Part shown: in pieces, positions 22,413-33,055 of the stretch
Layout of the letters: each line of letters starts with the position of its first letter
Position numbering within the stretch: the stretch's first letter is position 1
From: Rahnella laticis
GTDB lineage: Bacteria; Pseudomonadota; Gammaproteobacteria; Enterobacterales; Enterobacteriaceae
Length of the DNA stretch: 64,000 nucleotides
Assembly: GCF_015644585.1 (NCBI RefSeq)
Contig: NZ_JADOBI010000003.1
Coordinates: forward strand, 124,001-188,000
Reading direction: 5' to 3'
The notes under the pieces: model-generated
Database searches by the model: none
Seen by the model: the letters and a program-made list of their open reading frames with translations, nothing else
What the model was told of the DNA's origin: nothing
Made by a program: the position numbers and the translations under genes

Positions 22413-22439
22413 AAAAAAAGCACCCGAAGGTGCTTTTTT
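22413..22439. terminator. Bidirectional terminator after tktA
   Basis: AAAAAAGCACC-CGAA-GGTGCTTTTTT with A and T tracts on both sides, 20 nt past the tktA stop on the minus strand. Confidence 0.88.
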
Positions 22440-22459
22440 GAGATGACATCAGGGGCAGA

Positions 22460-24454
22460 TTACTTCAGTAATGCCTGTGCCTGAGCCACAACGTTATCAA
22501 CCGTGAAGCCGAACTCTTTGAACAGCAGCTCTGCCGGAGCAGATTCGCCGAAGCTGTGCATGCCCACGATAGCGCCGTTCAGGCCAACGTATTTGAACCA
22601 GTAATCAGCGATACCCGCTTCAACTGCCACGCGTGCAGAAACGGCTTTCGGCAATACAGATTCACGGTAAGCCGCGTCCTGTTTGTCGAAGGCGTCAGTA
22701 GAAGGCATGGAAACCACGCGCACTTTGGTGCCCACTGCGGCCAGTTTGTCTGCGGCTTCAACGGTGATCCCCACTTCAGAACCGGTCGCGATCAGAATCA
22801 CTTCTGGCGTGCCGTCGCAATCTTTCAGGACATAACCACCACGTGCCACGTTCGCCAGTTGCTCAGCGGTACGCGGTTGTTGGGTCAGGTTCTGACGGGA
22901 GAAGATCAGGGTAACCGGGCCGTCATTACGTTCGATGGCGTATTTCCATGCCACCGCAGATTCGACCTGGTCAGCCGGACGCCATGTGCTCATGTTTGGC
23001 GTTACGCGCAGGCTGGCGATTTGCTCAACCGGCTGGTGCGTCGGGCCGTCTTCGCCCAGACCGATGGAGTCATGGGTGTAAACGAACACGTTACGGATCT
23101 TCATCAGTGCTGCCATACGCACGGCGTTACGCGCGTATTCAACAAACATCAGGAAGGTTGCGGAGTACGGCAGGAAACCACCGTGCAACGCGATACCGTT
23201 GGTGATCGCGGTCATACCGAATTCGCGCACACCGTAATGGATGTAGTTACCCGCCTGATCGTCGCCGATAGACTTAGAACCGGACCACATGGTCAGGTTG
23301 CTTGGCGCCAGGTCAGCGGAGCCGCCCAGGAATTCTGGCAACACTTTACCGAAAGCTTCCAGCGCGTTCTGAGACGCTTTACGGCTGGCGATGTTGGCAG
23401 GTTTTGCCTGCAACTCTTCGATAAATTTCTGTGCGTCGGTTTCCCAGTTAGCAGGCAATTCGCCGTTGATACGACGTTTGAACTCATTTGCCAGCTCAGG
23501 GTGCGCTTTAGCGTAAGCGGCGAATTTCTCATCCCATGCGGATTCTTTCGCTTTGCCGGCTTCTTTAGCATCCCACTGTGCGTAGATGTCTTGCGGGATT
23601 TCAAACGCAGCATATTTCCAGCCAAGAGCTTCGCGGGTGGCGGCCACTTCGGCTGCGCCCAGCGCTGCGCCGTGCACATCGTGAGTACCGGCTTTGTTCG
23701 GAGAACCGAAACCGATCACGGTTTTGCACATCAGCAGAGAAGGTTTGTCGGTGACTTTGTGCGCTTCTTCGATAGCCGCTTTGATGGAATCAGGGTTGTG
23801 ACCATCAACGTGACGCACAACGTGCCAGCCGTAAGCTTCGAAACGGGCAGCGGTATCATCGGTGAACCAGCCTTCTACGTGGCCGTCGATGGAGATGCCG
23901 TTGTCATCATAAAACGCGGTCAGTTTGCCGAGTTTCATGGTACCGGCCAGAGAACACACTTCGTGAGAAATGCCTTCCATCATGCAGCCGTCGCCCAGGA
24001 ACGCGTAAGTCTGGTGATCGACGATGTCATGACCTGGTTTGTTGAACTGCGCGCCCAGTGTACGTTCAGCAATCGCCATACCCACTGCGTTCGCAATGCC
24101 CTGACCCAGCGGGCCAGTGGTAGTTTCTACGCCAGGGGTATAACCGTATTCCGGGTGACCCGGAGTTTTGGAATGCAACTGACGGAAGTTCGCCAGCTCG
24201 CTGATTGGCAGGTCATAACCGGTGAGGTGCAGCAGGCTATAAATCAGCATAGAACCATGGCCATTGGACAGCACGAAGCGGTCGCGGTCAGCCCAGTTCG
24301 GGTTTGACGGGTTGTGGTTCAGGTAATCACGCCACAAGACTTCGGCAATGTCTGCCATGCCCATAGGGGCGCCAGGGTGGCCGGAATTCGCTTTCTGCAC
24401 GGCGTCCATACTAAGTGCGCGGATAGCGTTCGCAAGCTCTTTACGAGAGGACAT
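22460..24454 (-). CDS. tktA: Transketolase TktA
   Basis: Thiamine-diphosphate enzyme moving two-carbon units in the pentose phosphate pathway, 664 aa. The thiamine-binding motif begins [13 protein letters not shown] and includes the following [16 protein letters not shown]. The catalytic His is in [10 protein letters not shown] near residue 25; the pyrimidine domain carries [19 protein letters not shown], and the C-terminal domain [15 protein letters not shown]. The E. coli order epd-tktA-loiP is conserved. It makes the erythrose-4-phosphate used by Epd. Confidence 0.97.
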   Translation of the reverse strand: MSSRKELANAIRALSMDAVQKANSGHPGAPMGMADIAEVLWRDYLNHNPSNPNWADRDRFVLSNGHGSMLIYSLLHLTGYDLPISELANFRQLHSKTPGHPEYGYTPGVETTTGPLGQGIANAVGMAIAERTLGAQFNKPGHDIVDHQTYAFLGDGCMMEGISHEVCSLAGTMKLGKLTAFYDDNGISIDGHVEGWFTDDTAARFEAYGWHVVRHVDGHNPDSIKAAIEEAHKVTDKPSLLMCKTVIGFGSPNKAGTHDVHGAALGAAEVAATREALGWKYAAFEIPQDIYAQWDAKEAGKAKESAWDEKFAAYAKAHPELANEFKRRINGELPANWETDAQKFIEELQAKPANIASRKASQNALEAFGKVLPEFLGGSADLAPSNLTMWSGSKSIGDDQAGNYIHYGVREFGMTAITNGIALHGGFLPYSATFLMFVEYARNAVRMAALMKIRNVFVYTHDSIGLGEDGPTHQPVEQIASLRVTPNMSTWRPADQVESAVAWKYAIERNDGPVTLIFSRQNLTQQPRTAEQLANVARGGYVLKDCDGTPEVILIATGSEVGITVEAADKLAAVGTKVRVVSMPSTDAFDKQDAAYRESVLPKAVSARVAVEAGIADYWFKYVGLNGAIVGMHSFGESAPAELLFKEFGFTVDNVVAQAQALLK

Positions 24455-24702
24455 GTTCTACTCCAGGTCGGATTAAAAAAGCAGTCAAGAAAGTCATTTT
24501 CTCAGACTCGGCATTAAAACGGCAATCCTTAATCACTCTCGTGACTAAGTTCACAGAATTCGCTTTTAAATCAGTGCGTTTTTTCAGACTTACACTATAG
24601 ATCGGGCGATCCCAAAAACCTATCTTAACGCTATTCTTACAATCAGAGCCTTTTTGAGGCTGTACTGACTTTATTATTAACGTTCTCCGGGAACCCAAAC
24701 TG

Positions 24703-25455
24703 ATGAAATTCCACCCCGTTTTGCTGAGTCTTTGCGCGGCCGCACTGGTCAGCGGTTGTTCAACCCTTAATACCGATACCTTAATGCAATCCGGCGCGCA
24801 GGCTTATCAGGCTTATACACTGAGCGACGCCGATGTAAAAACCCTGAGTGTTCAGTCCTGCGAAGAAATGGATAAAAAAGCGCAAATAGCACCAGAAAGC
24901 AGCGAATACGCGCAACGTCTGAAAAAAATCTCGGCGGCGCTGGGAGACAACATCAACGGCACGCCAGCCAACTACAAGGTGTATCTGACGAAAGACGTCA
25001 ACGCCTGGGCGATGGCGAACGGCTGCATCCGCGTTTACAGCGGCCTGATGGATATGATGAACGACAACGAGGTTGAAGGCGTACTCGGCCACGAAATGGG
25101 CCACGTCGCGCTGGGGCACACCCGCAAAGCGATGCAGGTTGCCTACAGCGCCACGGCGGCGCGGACGGCAGTGGCGTCGCTGGGCGGCGTCAGCACCACG
25201 CTTTCGCAATCCCAGCTGGCCGATCTCGGTGAGAAATACGTTAACGCGCAGTTCTCGCAGAAACAGGAATCAGAAGCCGACGATTACTCTTTCGATCTGC
25301 TGAAGAAACGCGGGATAGATCCGACCGGGCTGGCGACCAGTTTTGAAAAACTGGCAAAACTGGATCAGGGAAGCAGCATTGGCTGGTTTGACGATCATCC
25401 GTCATCCGAAGCGCGTGCCAAACATATCCGCGATCGCATAGCTGCCGGTAATTAA
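24703..25455 (+). CDS. loiP: M48 metallopeptidase lipoprotein LoiP
   Basis: Outer-membrane zinc protease lipoprotein, 250 aa. The signal peptide MKFHPVLLSLCAAALVSGC ends in a lipobox with Cys19. The HExxH motif is in VEGVLGHEMGHVALGH, the third ligand Glu is in QKQESEADDYSFDLLKKRG, and ANGCIRVYSGLMDMM is typical of the YggG/LoiP group. In E. coli LoiP cleaves between Phe residues under low osmolarity and works with BepA. Divergent from tktA as in E. coli. A close paralogue follows 216 nt downstream. Confidence 0.93.
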   Translation: MKFHPVLLSLCAAALVSGCSTLNTDTLMQSGAQAYQAYTLSDADVKTLSVQSCEEMDKKAQIAPESSEYAQRLKKISAALGDNINGTPANYKVYLTKDVNAWAMANGCIRVYSGLMDMMNDNEVEGVLGHEMGHVALGHTRKAMQVAYSATAARTAVASLGGVSTTLSQSQLADLGEKYVNAQFSQKQESEADDYSFDLLKKRGIDPTGLATSFEKLAKLDQGSSIGWFDDHPSSEARAKHIRDRIAAGN

Positions 25456-25472
25456 TTCCTTCCTGCATACAG

Positions 25473-25499
25473 ATGCGCCCGCTAAAGGGCGCATTTTTT
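25473..25499 (+). terminator. Terminator after loiP
   Basis: ATGCGCCC-GCTAA-A-GGGCGCAT followed by TTTTTT, 18 nt past the loiP stop; the two loiP copies are thus separate transcription units. Confidence 0.85.
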
Positions 25500-25671
25500 A
25501 TTATCGGTATAAATGAAGCTTCCTAATTTTATTAAAAATCCATTATTCAGAAATTAATATCGCACAAAATCTGAAAATAACCTTTCATGAAGACTTTTCC
25601 TCGCTAAGTAAAAACGTTTCGTTATTCTTCCTGCGTTTTTATTTAATTTAACTATCAAAGGAAGATGGATT

Positions 25672-26430
25672 ATGAATTTTCGCATAACTGCAATTGCATT
25701 AGGGATCACCGTATTATTAAGTGGTTGTCAGAACGGCGCGCTCAATACCGATGCCTTAATGAAATCCGGCTCAGATGCTTACAAAGCGGCCACGCTGACC
25801 GATCAGGATGTCATCAATATGACGGAAGGTTCCTGTAAAGCGATCGATGCAGAATCCCAAATTGCTTCATCAAAAAGCAAATACACAAAACGCCTGAATA
25901 AAATTGCCAAAAACCTCGGTAAAGACATCAATGGCAGACCGGCTAACTACAAAGTCTATCTCACCAGCGACGTCAACGCCTGGGCGATGGCAAACGGCTG
26001 CATCCGCGTGTACAGCGGCCTGATGGACATGATGACCGACGATGAAGTCGAAGGCGTACTGGGCCACGAAATAGGTCACGTCGCACTGGGTCACAGTAAA
26101 AAAGCCATGCAGGTGGCGTACAGCACTTCCGCCGCGCACAATGCAGCGGGTGCAGCCGGTGGCATTGCCGGACAACTTTCCAGCACACAGCTGGCCGATC
26201 TGGGTGAAGACCTGATTAACGCGCAGTTCTCTCAGAAACAGGAATCTGATGCTGATAATTATTCCTACGACTTGCTGAAAAAACGCAGCCTGCCGACCAA
26301 AGGGCTGGTTACTGCCTTTGAGAAACTGGCAAAAATGAGCGGTGGCAGTGAGAAGAGTTTATTCAGCTCTCATCCACCTTCTCAGGAGCGCGCAGATAAT
26401 ATTAAAAAGCGTATCGCTGAAGATAAATAA
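25672..26430 (+). CDS. LoiP paralogue, M48 metallopeptidase lipoprotein
   Basis: 252 aa, similar to the preceding gene along its whole length, including LNTDALMKSGSDAY, INGRPANYKVYL, DVNAWAMANGCIRVYSGLMD, the zinc motif VEGVLGHEIGHVALGH and QFSQKQESDADNYSYDLLKKR. The lipobox is LLSGC (Cys19). AAAGGAAG precedes the start. The protein is more Lys/Ser-rich than copy one and its upstream region is AT-rich. It is probably a second outer-membrane protease, with its own promoter in 25500-25671. E. coli has only one copy here, so this is a tandem duplication; the partition of function is unknown. Confidence 0.9.
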   Translation: MNFRITAIALGITVLLSGCQNGALNTDALMKSGSDAYKAATLTDQDVINMTEGSCKAIDAESQIASSKSKYTKRLNKIAKNLGKDINGRPANYKVYLTSDVNAWAMANGCIRVYSGLMDMMTDDEVEGVLGHEIGHVALGHSKKAMQVAYSTSAAHNAAGAAGGIAGQLSSTQLADLGEDLINAQFSQKQESDADNYSYDLLKKRSLPTKGLVTAFEKLAKMSGGSEKSLFSSHPPSQERADNIKKRIAEDK

Positions 26431-26489
26431 TCGCGAGATAAATTCGTTATTTATATTCCCAACAATAGAATATTCATAACCTAAATAAT

Positions 26490-26512
26490 AAAGGCACCCG
26501 AAGGTGCCTTTA
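26490..26512. terminator. Bidirectional terminator between loiP paralogue and speA
   Basis: AAAGGCACC-CGAA-GGTGCCTTT stem with AT flanks, between convergent gene ends at 26430 and 26548. Confidence 0.85.
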
Positions 26513-26547
26513 TTTTATCTGTCATTCAGGGCTAAAAACCGGCGCCC

Positions 26548-28530
26548 TTATTCGTCTTCTTCCAGATACGTATAACCGTATAAACCGGATTCAAACTCTT
26601 CCACAAACTGAGCCTGCAGTTCCGCATCCAGATCGGTTTCTTTTACCTGATCACGGAAACGGGTCAGCAGCACATTCGGGTCAAGCTGCACGTATTCGAG
26701 CATATCGGCCACGGTGTCGCCTTCGTCAGACTGCTGCACTTCAATGCTGCCGTCAGGGAACACAAACACGTCCACTGCCGCGGTATCGCCGAACAGGTTG
26801 TGCATGTTGCCGAGAATTTCCTGATACGCGCCAACCATGAAGAAGCCCAGCACCGGCGGGTTCTCAGGATCATACGGAGGCATCGGCATGGTGGTCGCCA
26901 CGCCGTCACCGTCGATGTAGTGATCGATAGTCCCGTCGGAATCACAGGTAATATCCAGCAGCACCGCACGGCCAACCGGCGGTTTGTCCAGCCCTTCCAG
27001 CGGCAGAACCGGGAACAGCTGATCGATACCCCACGCATCAGGCATGGACTGGAACAGCGAGAAGTTCACGTACAGCTTATCGGCCATACGTTCCTGCAAT
27101 TCGTCGATGATCGGACGGTGCGCGCGGTTGCTTGGATCCAGCTGATCCTGAATTTTATTACAAATATTCAGGTAGATATCTTCCGCCCAGGCGCGCTGAG
27201 TCAGATCCAGAATACCGTGTGCGTAGGCCGAATGGACGTCGTGCAAGTCCATCTGGCTATCGTGCAACCATTCGCGCAGTGAGCGGCGGTTTTCCGGATC
27301 GTGCATTTCATTCCAGGTATCCCACATGCTGCCAAGCGCGCGTGGTGCATCATCTTCCGGCGCAACCGGCTCTTTGAACTCGTTGCGCTCAACGCCAATC
27401 ACGTTGGAGACCAGCACGGTGTGATGCGCCGTGACGGCGCGGCCGGATTCCGTGATCACCGTCGGGTGCGGAAGACCGTGCTCATTACAGGCATCACCGA
27501 TACCCCAGATGACGTTGTTAGCGTATTCGTTCAGGCCGTAGTTCACGGAGCAATCGGACTGAGAACGCGTCCCTTCGTAATCCACGCCCAGACCGCCGCC
27601 TACGTCGAAGCACTGAATATTGACGCCCAGTTTGTGCAGCTCAACATAGAAGCGCGCCGATTCACGCACACCGGTTGAGATGTCGCGGATATTCGCCAGC
27701 TGCGAACCGAGGTGGAAATGCAGAAGTTGCAGGCTTTCCAGACGCCCTGCTTCACGCAGCATTTCGACCAGTTGCAGAACCTGAGAAGCCGCCAGACCAA
27801 ACTTGGACTTTTCGCCACCGCTGGACTGCCATTTACCGGAACCCTGCGAAGACAGGCGCGCACGCACACCCAGACGCGGGATGACGTTCAGACGTTCAGC
27901 TTCTTCCAGCACCAGTTTAATCTCGGTCATTTTCTCGATAACCAGATAAACCTTGTGACCGAGTTTCTCGCCGATCAGCGCCAGGCGAATGTATTCGCGG
28001 TCTTTATAACCGTTACAGACGATAACGGAACGGGTCATTCCGGCGTGAGCCAGAACCGCCATCAGTTCCGCTTTTGAACCCGCTTCCAGGCCCAGCGGTT
28101 CGCCGGACTCGACCAGAGACTCAATCACGCGGCGATGCTGGTTAACCTTGATCGGATAAACCAGGAAATAGTCACCCTCATAACCGAACGATTCACGTGC
28201 GCGCTTGAACGCGGCGTTAATCGAACGCAGACGGTGTTGCAGAATTTGTGGGAAACAGAACAAGGCTGGCAGACGCTGACCGTCCTGCTCGCGCATGTCT
28301 TTCACCAGTTGCGCCAAATCGACACGGGCAGAAGGCTCGTCTGGATCCGGGCAAACACTGATGTGGCCCAGTTCATTGACGTCAAAATAGTTGTTACCCC
28401 AATAGGCAACGTTGTAAGTGCGCAGCATTTTGCTGGCATCACGATCGTTCACGGCAACCTCCTGCATGGAGCGCAAAGAAACAGTATCGCCCGGTTGTGA
28501 CGGACGGTGGGACTGGATGTCATCAGACAT
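26548..28530 (-). CDS. speA: Biosynthetic arginine decarboxylase SpeA
   Basis: PLP and magnesium-dependent enzyme producing agmatine for putrescine synthesis, 660 aa (E. coli 658). PLP lysine is Lys128 in [16 protein letters not shown]. The TIM barrel carries [31 protein letters not shown] and the phosphate-binding [11 protein letters not shown]. The C-terminal beta domain has [16 protein letters not shown] and [19 protein letters not shown]. speB does not follow; the downstream neighbour is the loiP paralogue. A candidate yqgB-like ORF overlaps the start. Together with speC at 48 kb, both putrescine routes are represented. Confidence 0.97.
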   Translation of the reverse strand: MSDDIQSHRPSQPGDTVSLRSMQEVAVNDRDASKMLRTYNVAYWGNNYFDVNELGHISVCPDPDEPSARVDLAQLVKDMREQDGQRLPALFCFPQILQHRLRSINAAFKRARESFGYEGDYFLVYPIKVNQHRRVIESLVESGEPLGLEAGSKAELMAVLAHAGMTRSVIVCNGYKDREYIRLALIGEKLGHKVYLVIEKMTEIKLVLEEAERLNVIPRLGVRARLSSQGSGKWQSSGGEKSKFGLAASQVLQLVEMLREAGRLESLQLLHFHLGSQLANIRDISTGVRESARFYVELHKLGVNIQCFDVGGGLGVDYEGTRSQSDCSVNYGLNEYANNVIWGIGDACNEHGLPHPTVITESGRAVTAHHTVLVSNVIGVERNEFKEPVAPEDDAPRALGSMWDTWNEMHDPENRRSLREWLHDSQMDLHDVHSAYAHGILDLTQRAWAEDIYLNICNKIQDQLDPSNRAHRPIIDELQERMADKLYVNFSLFQSMPDAWGIDQLFPVLPLEGLDKPPVGRAVLLDITCDSDGTIDHYIDGDGVATTMPMPPYDPENPPVLGFFMVGAYQEILGNMHNLFGDTAAVDVFVFPDGSIEVQQSDEGDTVADMLEYVQLDPNVLLTRFRDQVKETDLDAELQAQFVEEFESGLYGYTYLEEDE

Positions 28531-28666
28531 AGGTAAATCCTCTTTCTATACTGACAACATGGCCAGCCACTATCGCAGTAACAACAGGTGAGAACAACCC
28601 GCAAGGCTGGCTTTCAGACAGGATAAAACCCTGCGAGCCACAGCCATGGGACTGTTTTTCACTCAT
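28523..28666 (-). CDS. yqgB: YqgB-like small protein upstream of speA (47 aa)
   Basis: A 47-codon ORF on the minus strand, starting [14 protein letters not shown] and containing [19 protein letters not shown], whose stop overlaps the speA start by 8 nt. In E. coli the 43-aa acid-stress protein YqgB lies at exactly this place. From memory it contains a similar GLLSQFQAAIVVNCF segment, giving a partial match (GL-S----AIV). The ORF has a weak ribosome-binding site. The overlap suggests translational coupling to speA. It may instead be an untranslated leader. Confidence 0.5.
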   Translation of the reverse strand: MSEKQSHGCGSQGFILSESQPCGLFSPVVTAIVAGHVVSIERGFTYV

Positions 28667-29217
28667 ATCATTGTAAAACACGTTTTTAGACTCCGTGTAA
28701 CGAGTCGGAAGAAATCAGGGGAAATCACCCCGGAAGTCGCAGGCTACATCAGTTATATGTCGGGAATACGATCCCGGTTTTACTGAGTAGCGTACAGATG
28801 TCGGCGACTGACCTGTCTGTAGTCAGGCTGTCTGTAACATCGCAGAGAGGGCAGACATTTCTCTGAAAGAAGGTCCGCTGAAAGAAGTGCTGCAAGGCGC
28901 ATTAAAGGCTGCAGGGGATGCTGTTGAAATGTAACAACCGGTAAAAAGTGGGTCATTAACCTAACCACCTCCACACGTGCCACGCATCACCCGCGGGCAT
29001 TCGAGCTGAGAAAACAGTAATCACTGGAATACGCTGGGATCTACAGTCTCTATAAATATGTACAGCGCGCGCCGTTTATACCGGCAACCTGCTGAAATTG
29101 CAAAATGAAAATGACGTCCGGATTGTTTCTATGCGTGAATATCACTGCAAACCCGCACAATAACGCCATGTTCGTCACAAAAATGACTGGCTTTCAGCAC
29201 AGGTGCTATCCTAAAAT
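28667..29217. other. Intergenic region speA-metK
   Basis: About 550 bp without a supported gene. It should hold the speA promoter on its left. A short coding-like stretch at 28851-28934 (plus strand, ISLKEGPLKEVLQGALKAA) ends in a stop but has no start codon, so it was not called. Confidence 0.6.
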
Positions 29218-29241
29218 AGCCGTCCAGATGTTAATCCGTCC
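29218..29241 (+). promoter_or_regulatory. Candidate tandem MetJ boxes upstream of metK
   Basis: Three adjacent octamers AGCCGTCC, AGATGTTA and ATCCGTCC resemble the met box AGACGTCT (6, 5 and 5 of 8 matches). They lie just after a TAAAAT sequence that could be a -10 box. MetJ with S-adenosylmethionine represses metK in E. coli. The ATG is 161 nt downstream. Read by eye; not decisive. Confidence 0.4.
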
Positions 29242-29401
29242 GTAGCAATTTTAGGGATTAATGCGCAAACTGCTTTAAGGCTTTGCCTAATGGGGACATG
29301 CAGGACGCATTGTGACAATGACGAGCTGTGCTCCTCATCTGCCCGTCTCCCCGGTGCTATGCAGTGATATCTAACCCGTCGTATGTAAGGTAAAGAACAT
29401 A

Positions 29402-30556
29402 ATGGCTAAACACCTCTTCACGTCCGAATCTGTTTCAGAAGGACATCCTGATAAAATTGCAGACCAGATTTCTGACGCAGTACTGGACGCAATTTTAGAG
29501 CAAGACCCGAAAGCACGTGTTGCATGTGAAACTTATGTCAAAACCGGCATGGTCCTGGTTGGCGGTGAAATCACCACCAGCGCATGGGTCGACGTTGAAG
29601 AAATCACGCGTCAGACCGTTCGCGAAATTGGCTATATCCATTCTGACATGGGTTTCGATGCCAACTCTTGTGCCGTTCTGAGCGCTATTGGTAAGCAATC
29701 TCCGGATATCAATCAGGGCGTTGACCGCACTGACCCGCTGGAACAAGGCGCGGGCGACCAGGGTCTGATGTTTGGTTATGCTACCAACGAAACCAGCGTT
29801 CTGATGCCAGCTCCGATCACTTACGCACACCGTCTGGTGCAGCGTCAGGCTGAAGTACGTAAATCAGGCACCCTGCCATGGCTGCGTCCTGATGCGAAAA
29901 GCCAGGTCACTTTCCAGTATGACGAAGGCAAAATCGTTGGCATCGATGCCGTTGTGCTGTCCACTCAGCACGCTGAAGACATTGCGCTGAAAGATTTGCA
30001 GGAAGCGGTGATGGAAGAAATCATCAAACCTGTACTGCCAGCAGAATGGCTGAACGCCAGCACCAAATACCACATCAACCCGACTGGCCGTTTCGTTATC
30101 GGTGGCCCGATGGGCGACTGCGGTCTGACCGGACGTAAAATCATCGTTGATACCTACGGCGGCATGGCCCGTCACGGCGGCGGCGCGTTCTCAGGCAAAG
30201 ATCCGTCGAAAGTTGACCGCTCTGCTGCTTACGCTGCACGTTATGTGGCGAAAAACATCGTGGCAGCCGGTCTGGCTGACCGTTGTGAAATCCAGGTGTC
30301 TTACGCCATCGGCGTGGCTGAACCGACTTCCATCATGGTGGAAACCTTCGGTACGGGTAAAGTTTCTAACGAACAGCTCACCCTGCTGGTGCGCGAGTTC
30401 TTCGACCTGCGTCCATACGGCCTGATTCAGATGATGGATCTGCTGCACCCGATCTACAAAGAAACCGCTGCATACGGTCACTTTGGTCGCGAACATTTCC
30501 CATGGGAAAAAACCGACAAAGCGGCTCAGCTGCGCGAAGCTGCCGGCCTGAAATAA
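29402..30556 (+). CDS. metK: S-adenosylmethionine synthase MetK
   Basis: Forms S-adenosylmethionine from ATP and methionine, 384 aa as in E. coli. Signatures are [23 protein letters not shown] at the N-terminus, the [12 protein letters not shown] hexapeptide region and the glycine-rich [21 protein letters not shown] phosphate loop. AAGGTAAAGAAC precedes the ATG. S-adenosylmethionine also feeds spermidine synthesis, so metK near speA and speC is functionally coherent. A strong terminator follows. Confidence 0.97.
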   Translation: MAKHLFTSESVSEGHPDKIADQISDAVLDAILEQDPKARVACETYVKTGMVLVGGEITTSAWVDVEEITRQTVREIGYIHSDMGFDANSCAVLSAIGKQSPDINQGVDRTDPLEQGAGDQGLMFGYATNETSVLMPAPITYAHRLVQRQAEVRKSGTLPWLRPDAKSQVTFQYDEGKIVGIDAVVLSTQHAEDIALKDLQEAVMEEIIKPVLPAEWLNASTKYHINPTGRFVIGGPMGDCGLTGRKIIVDTYGGMARHGGGAFSGKDPSKVDRSAAYAARYVAKNIVAAGLADRCEIQVSYAIGVAEPTSIMVETFGTGKVSNEQLTLLVREFFDLRPYGLIQMMDLLHPIYKETAAYGHFGREHFPWEKTDKAAQLREAAGLK

Positions 30557-30580
30557 GTTTTTCAGACTGTTCTGCACTGA

Positions 30581-30607
30581 AACCCTGCCCTTGCGGCGGG
30601 GTTTTTT
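30581..30607 (+). terminator. Terminator of metK
   Basis: AACCCTGCC-CTTGC-GGCGGGGTT followed by TTTTTT, 25 nt past the metK stop. Confidence 0.85.
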
Positions 30608-30670
30608 ATTGCCTGTTTTTAGGGGATTAGCAGGGAATGAATAGGGATGGAATCTGATTTTTGAATACTA

Positions 30671-30686
30671 GTGAAAACGGTTACAG
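30671..30686. promoter_or_regulatory. GalR/GalS-type operator 1 (distal)
   Basis: GTGAAAACGGTTACAG matches the gal operator consensus GTGKAANCGNTTMCAC at 14 of 16 positions. It is 300 nt upstream of the galP ATG and 184 bp centre-to-centre from operator 2. Confidence 0.6.
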
Positions 30687-30854
30687 ATAATAACTTGTTA
30701 TAAATTAATAGATTATTTTAATTATTAAAAATGTGTCACATAATTTTGATTGATATAAATCAATTTATGGGCTATTACTCTGCATGAAAGCCCCTTCCCT
30801 GCTGCATATCTCATTGAAACCCTTACCGAACAACATTCCCGATGACACCTATAA

Positions 30855-30870
30855 GTGTAAACGATTACAA
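30855..30870. promoter_or_regulatory. GalR/GalS-type operator 2
   Basis: GTGTAAACGATTACAA matches GTGKAANCGNTTMCAC at 15 of 16 positions, the best of the three. It is four bases from a CRP site, as in gal regulon promoters. Confidence 0.75.
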
Positions 30871-30873
30871 CAC

Positions 30874-30889
30874 TGTGACCGGGTTCACG
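30874..30889. promoter_or_regulatory. CRP site upstream of galP
   Basis: TGTGACCGGGTTCACG matches TGTGA-N6-TCACA at 9 of 10 conserved positions, directly beside GalR operator 2, consistent with cAMP-CRP activation of galP. Confidence 0.65.
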
Positions 30890-30939
30890 TTAAGCTGTGT
30901 ACAGGGTAAATAACATAACAGCCTAAGCATTATTACAAA

Positions 30940-30955
30940 CTCAAAACGATTGCAT
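30940..30955. promoter_or_regulatory. Weak GalR/GalS-type operator 3
   Basis: CTCAAAACGATTGCAT keeps the central AANCGNTT core but has poor ends. It is 85 bp from operator 2 and directly before the galP ribosome-binding site; a possible internal operator for looping. Confidence 0.4.
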
Positions 30956-30970
30956 TATTTTGGAGACCGG

Positions 30971-32365
30971 ATGAACAACTCAACTTCGACCAAAGGAAAA
31001 CGCTCAAACAAAAGCGTCACTTTCTTTGTGTGTTTTCTCGCTGCGCTTGCCGGACTGTTGTTCGGTTTAGATATCGGCGTCATCGCTGGTGCCCTTCCGT
31101 TTATCAGCCATGATTTTCAAATCACCAGCCACCAGCAGGAATGGGTCGTCAGCTCCATGATGTTTGGTGCCGCCGTCGGTGCTGTCGGCAGTGGCTGGAT
31201 GAACTTCCGCATTGGCCGTAAATACAGCCTGATGATTGGCGCGATCCTGTTCGTTGTCGGTTCCCTGTGCTCCGCCTTTGCGCCAAACACAGAAATTCTG
31301 ATTATTGCCCGCGTCCTGCTGGGTCTGGCGGTCGGCGTCGCGTCTTACACGGCGCCAATCTATCTGTCAGAAATTGCACCGGAAAAAATCCGCGGCAGCA
31401 TGATTTCCATGTACCAGCTGATGATCACCATCGGTATTCTGGCGGCGTACCTGTCTGATACCGCATTCAGCTACACCGGCGAATGGCGCTGGATGCTGGG
31501 CGTTATCATCATCCCCGCCCTGCTGCTGCTGATTGGCGTGTTCTTCCTGCCGGACAGCCCGCGCTGGCTGGCCGCACGCGGTGACGATGGCAAAGCCCGC
31601 CGGGTTCTGGAAAAACTGCGTGATTCCAGCGAACAGGCGAAACGTGAGCTGGATGAAATCCGTGAAAGCCTGAAAGTAAAACAAAGCGGCTGGGGTCTGT
31701 TCACTAACAACAAAAACTTCCGCCGTGCGGTTTATCTCGGCATCCTGTTGCAGGTCATGCAACAATTCACCGGCATGAACGTCATCATGTATTACGCACC
31801 GAAAATCTTCGGCATTGCCGGTTTCGCCAGCACTTCTCAGCAGATGTGGGGCACGGTCATTGTTGGTCTGGTTAACGTTCTGGCGACCTTCATCGCCATC
31901 GGTCTGGTTGACCGCTGGGGCCGTAAACCGACCCTGAAACTGGGCTTCCTGGTTATGGCCGTCGGTATGGGCGTGCTCGGAACAATGCTGCACATTGGCG
32001 TTGTATCAGATGCCGCGAAATACTTCTCTATCGCGATGCTGCTGATGTTCATCGTCGGTTTTGCGATGAGTGCCGGTCCGCTGATCTGGGTTCTGTGTTC
32101 TGAAATTCAGCCGCTGAAAGGCCGTGATTTCGGTATCACCGTTTCCACCGCGACCAACTGGATTGCCAACATGATCGTGGGCGCAACCTTCCTGACCATG
32201 CTCGACAGCCTCGGCAACGCCAACACCTTCTGGGTATACGCAGCGCTGAACGTTGTGTTCATCTTCATCACCATTGCGCTGATCCCTGAGACCAAAAACG
32301 TCTCCCTGGAACACATCGAACGCAACCTGATGAAAGGTGAAGCACTGCGCGACATCGGTAAGTAA
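30971..32365 (+). CDS. galP: Galactose:proton symporter GalP
   Basis: Major facilitator superfamily sugar porter, 464 aa as in E. coli, from the ATG at 30971 preceded by GGAG; an upstream in-frame start lacks one. Twelve hydrophobic helices. Sugar-porter motifs are [38 protein letters not shown] and the C-terminal [28 protein letters not shown] in helix 7 is the hexose-binding motif. Upstream GalR and CRP sites support galactose control. Imported galactose ties in with the lac operon at 12-18 kb. Confidence 0.96.
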   Translation: MNNSTSTKGKRSNKSVTFFVCFLAALAGLLFGLDIGVIAGALPFISHDFQITSHQQEWVVSSMMFGAAVGAVGSGWMNFRIGRKYSLMIGAILFVVGSLCSAFAPNTEILIIARVLLGLAVGVASYTAPIYLSEIAPEKIRGSMISMYQLMITIGILAAYLSDTAFSYTGEWRWMLGVIIIPALLLLIGVFFLPDSPRWLAARGDDGKARRVLEKLRDSSEQAKRELDEIRESLKVKQSGWGLFTNNKNFRRAVYLGILLQVMQQFTGMNVIMYYAPKIFGIAGFASTSQQMWGTVIVGLVNVLATFIAIGLVDRWGRKPTLKLGFLVMAVGMGVLGTMLHIGVVSDAAKYFSIAMLLMFIVGFAMSAGPLIWVLCSEIQPLKGRDFGITVSTATNWIANMIVGATFLTMLDSLGNANTFWVYAALNVVFIFITIALIPETKNVSLEHIERNLMKGEALRDIGK

Positions 32366-32375
32366 GCCCGCCATT

Positions 32376-32395
32376 CCTCCCCTGCAAAGGGGAGG
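32376..32395 (+). terminator. Hairpin after galP
   Basis: CCTCCCC-TGCAAA-GGGGAGG perfect stem 10 nt past the stop; the following TATTCAATATT is only moderately T-rich. Confidence 0.55.
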
Positions 32396-32440
32396 TATTC
32401 AATATTGCATCTCGCTTCCCACAGATTTATCCTTCGCCTG

Positions 32441-32962
32441 ATGAAAACCTCACGCCTTCCCATCGCCCTGCAACAAGCCGTCATGCGCTGCCTGCGGGAA
32501 AAACTCCAGATGGCAAATCAGTTTTTTGGCACCGATTACGCGGAGCCGGAAATCACATATCAGCAACGCGGCACCAGCGCGGGCAGCGCGTACCTCCAGC
32601 ACTGGCAAATCCGTCTTAACCCCGTCTTGCTGATGGAAAACCAGCAACCTTTTATTGATGAAGTGGTTCCGCACGAGCTGGCACATTTGCTGGTTTACCG
32701 GCGTTTCGGGCGGGCACCGGCTCCGCACGGTAAAGAATGGCGCTGGATGATGGAGCACGTGCTGGGCGTTTCGGCCAGCCGGACGCACAAGTTCGAAGTC
32801 GCCTCCGTGCAAAGTAAAACGTACCCGTATCTGTGCGCCTGCCGTGACCATCAGCTGACGGTTCGCCGCCACAATAAGGTGATGCGTAAAGAGTCGGAAT
32901 ACCGCTGCCGGCATTGCGGCGAGTTGTTACGCTTTAACGCTAAAGGCACCGCTAACTGCTGA
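32441..32962 (+). CDS. sprT: SprT-family zinc metalloprotease
   Basis: 173 aa from the ATG at 32441 ([20 protein letters not shown]), matching the E. coli SprT start; an upstream in-frame start adds twelve residues without similarity. The zinc motif is [16 protein letters not shown] with further HGKEWRWMM. The C-terminal zinc ribbon has CACRDHQ and CRHCGELL. Relatives of eukaryotic Spartan act on DNA-protein crosslinks, but the bacterial role is unproven. It lies between galP and endA, as in E. coli. Confidence 0.93.
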   Translation: MKTSRLPIALQQAVMRCLREKLQMANQFFGTDYAEPEITYQQRGTSAGSAYLQHWQIRLNPVLLMENQQPFIDEVVPHELAHLLVYRRFGRAPAPHGKEWRWMMEHVLGVSASRTHKFEVASVQSKTYPYLCACRDHQLTVRRHNKVMRKESEYRCRHCGELLRFNAKGTANC

Positions 32963-33055
32963 TTTTTCAATCACTAAATAGCCATATTGTCTGATTGTCA
33001 CACCGCTTCGCATCCGTTACCCTTGCGACCTTTTACACTCGGGCTATTCGGAAAC

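Noticed and set aside
22556-24307. A 583-codon open frame on the plus strand, antisense to tktA
   Set aside because: It mirrors tktA, a highly conserved gene with strong codon bias that leaves the opposite strand open. The protein is His/Phe/Arg-rich without any family pattern or signal.
28851-28934. Coding-like stretch ISLKEGPLKEVLQGALKAAGD in the speA-metK gap
   Set aside because: No start codon in frame (a stop lies upstream), no ribosome-binding site and no recognised family; probably chance or an old remnant.
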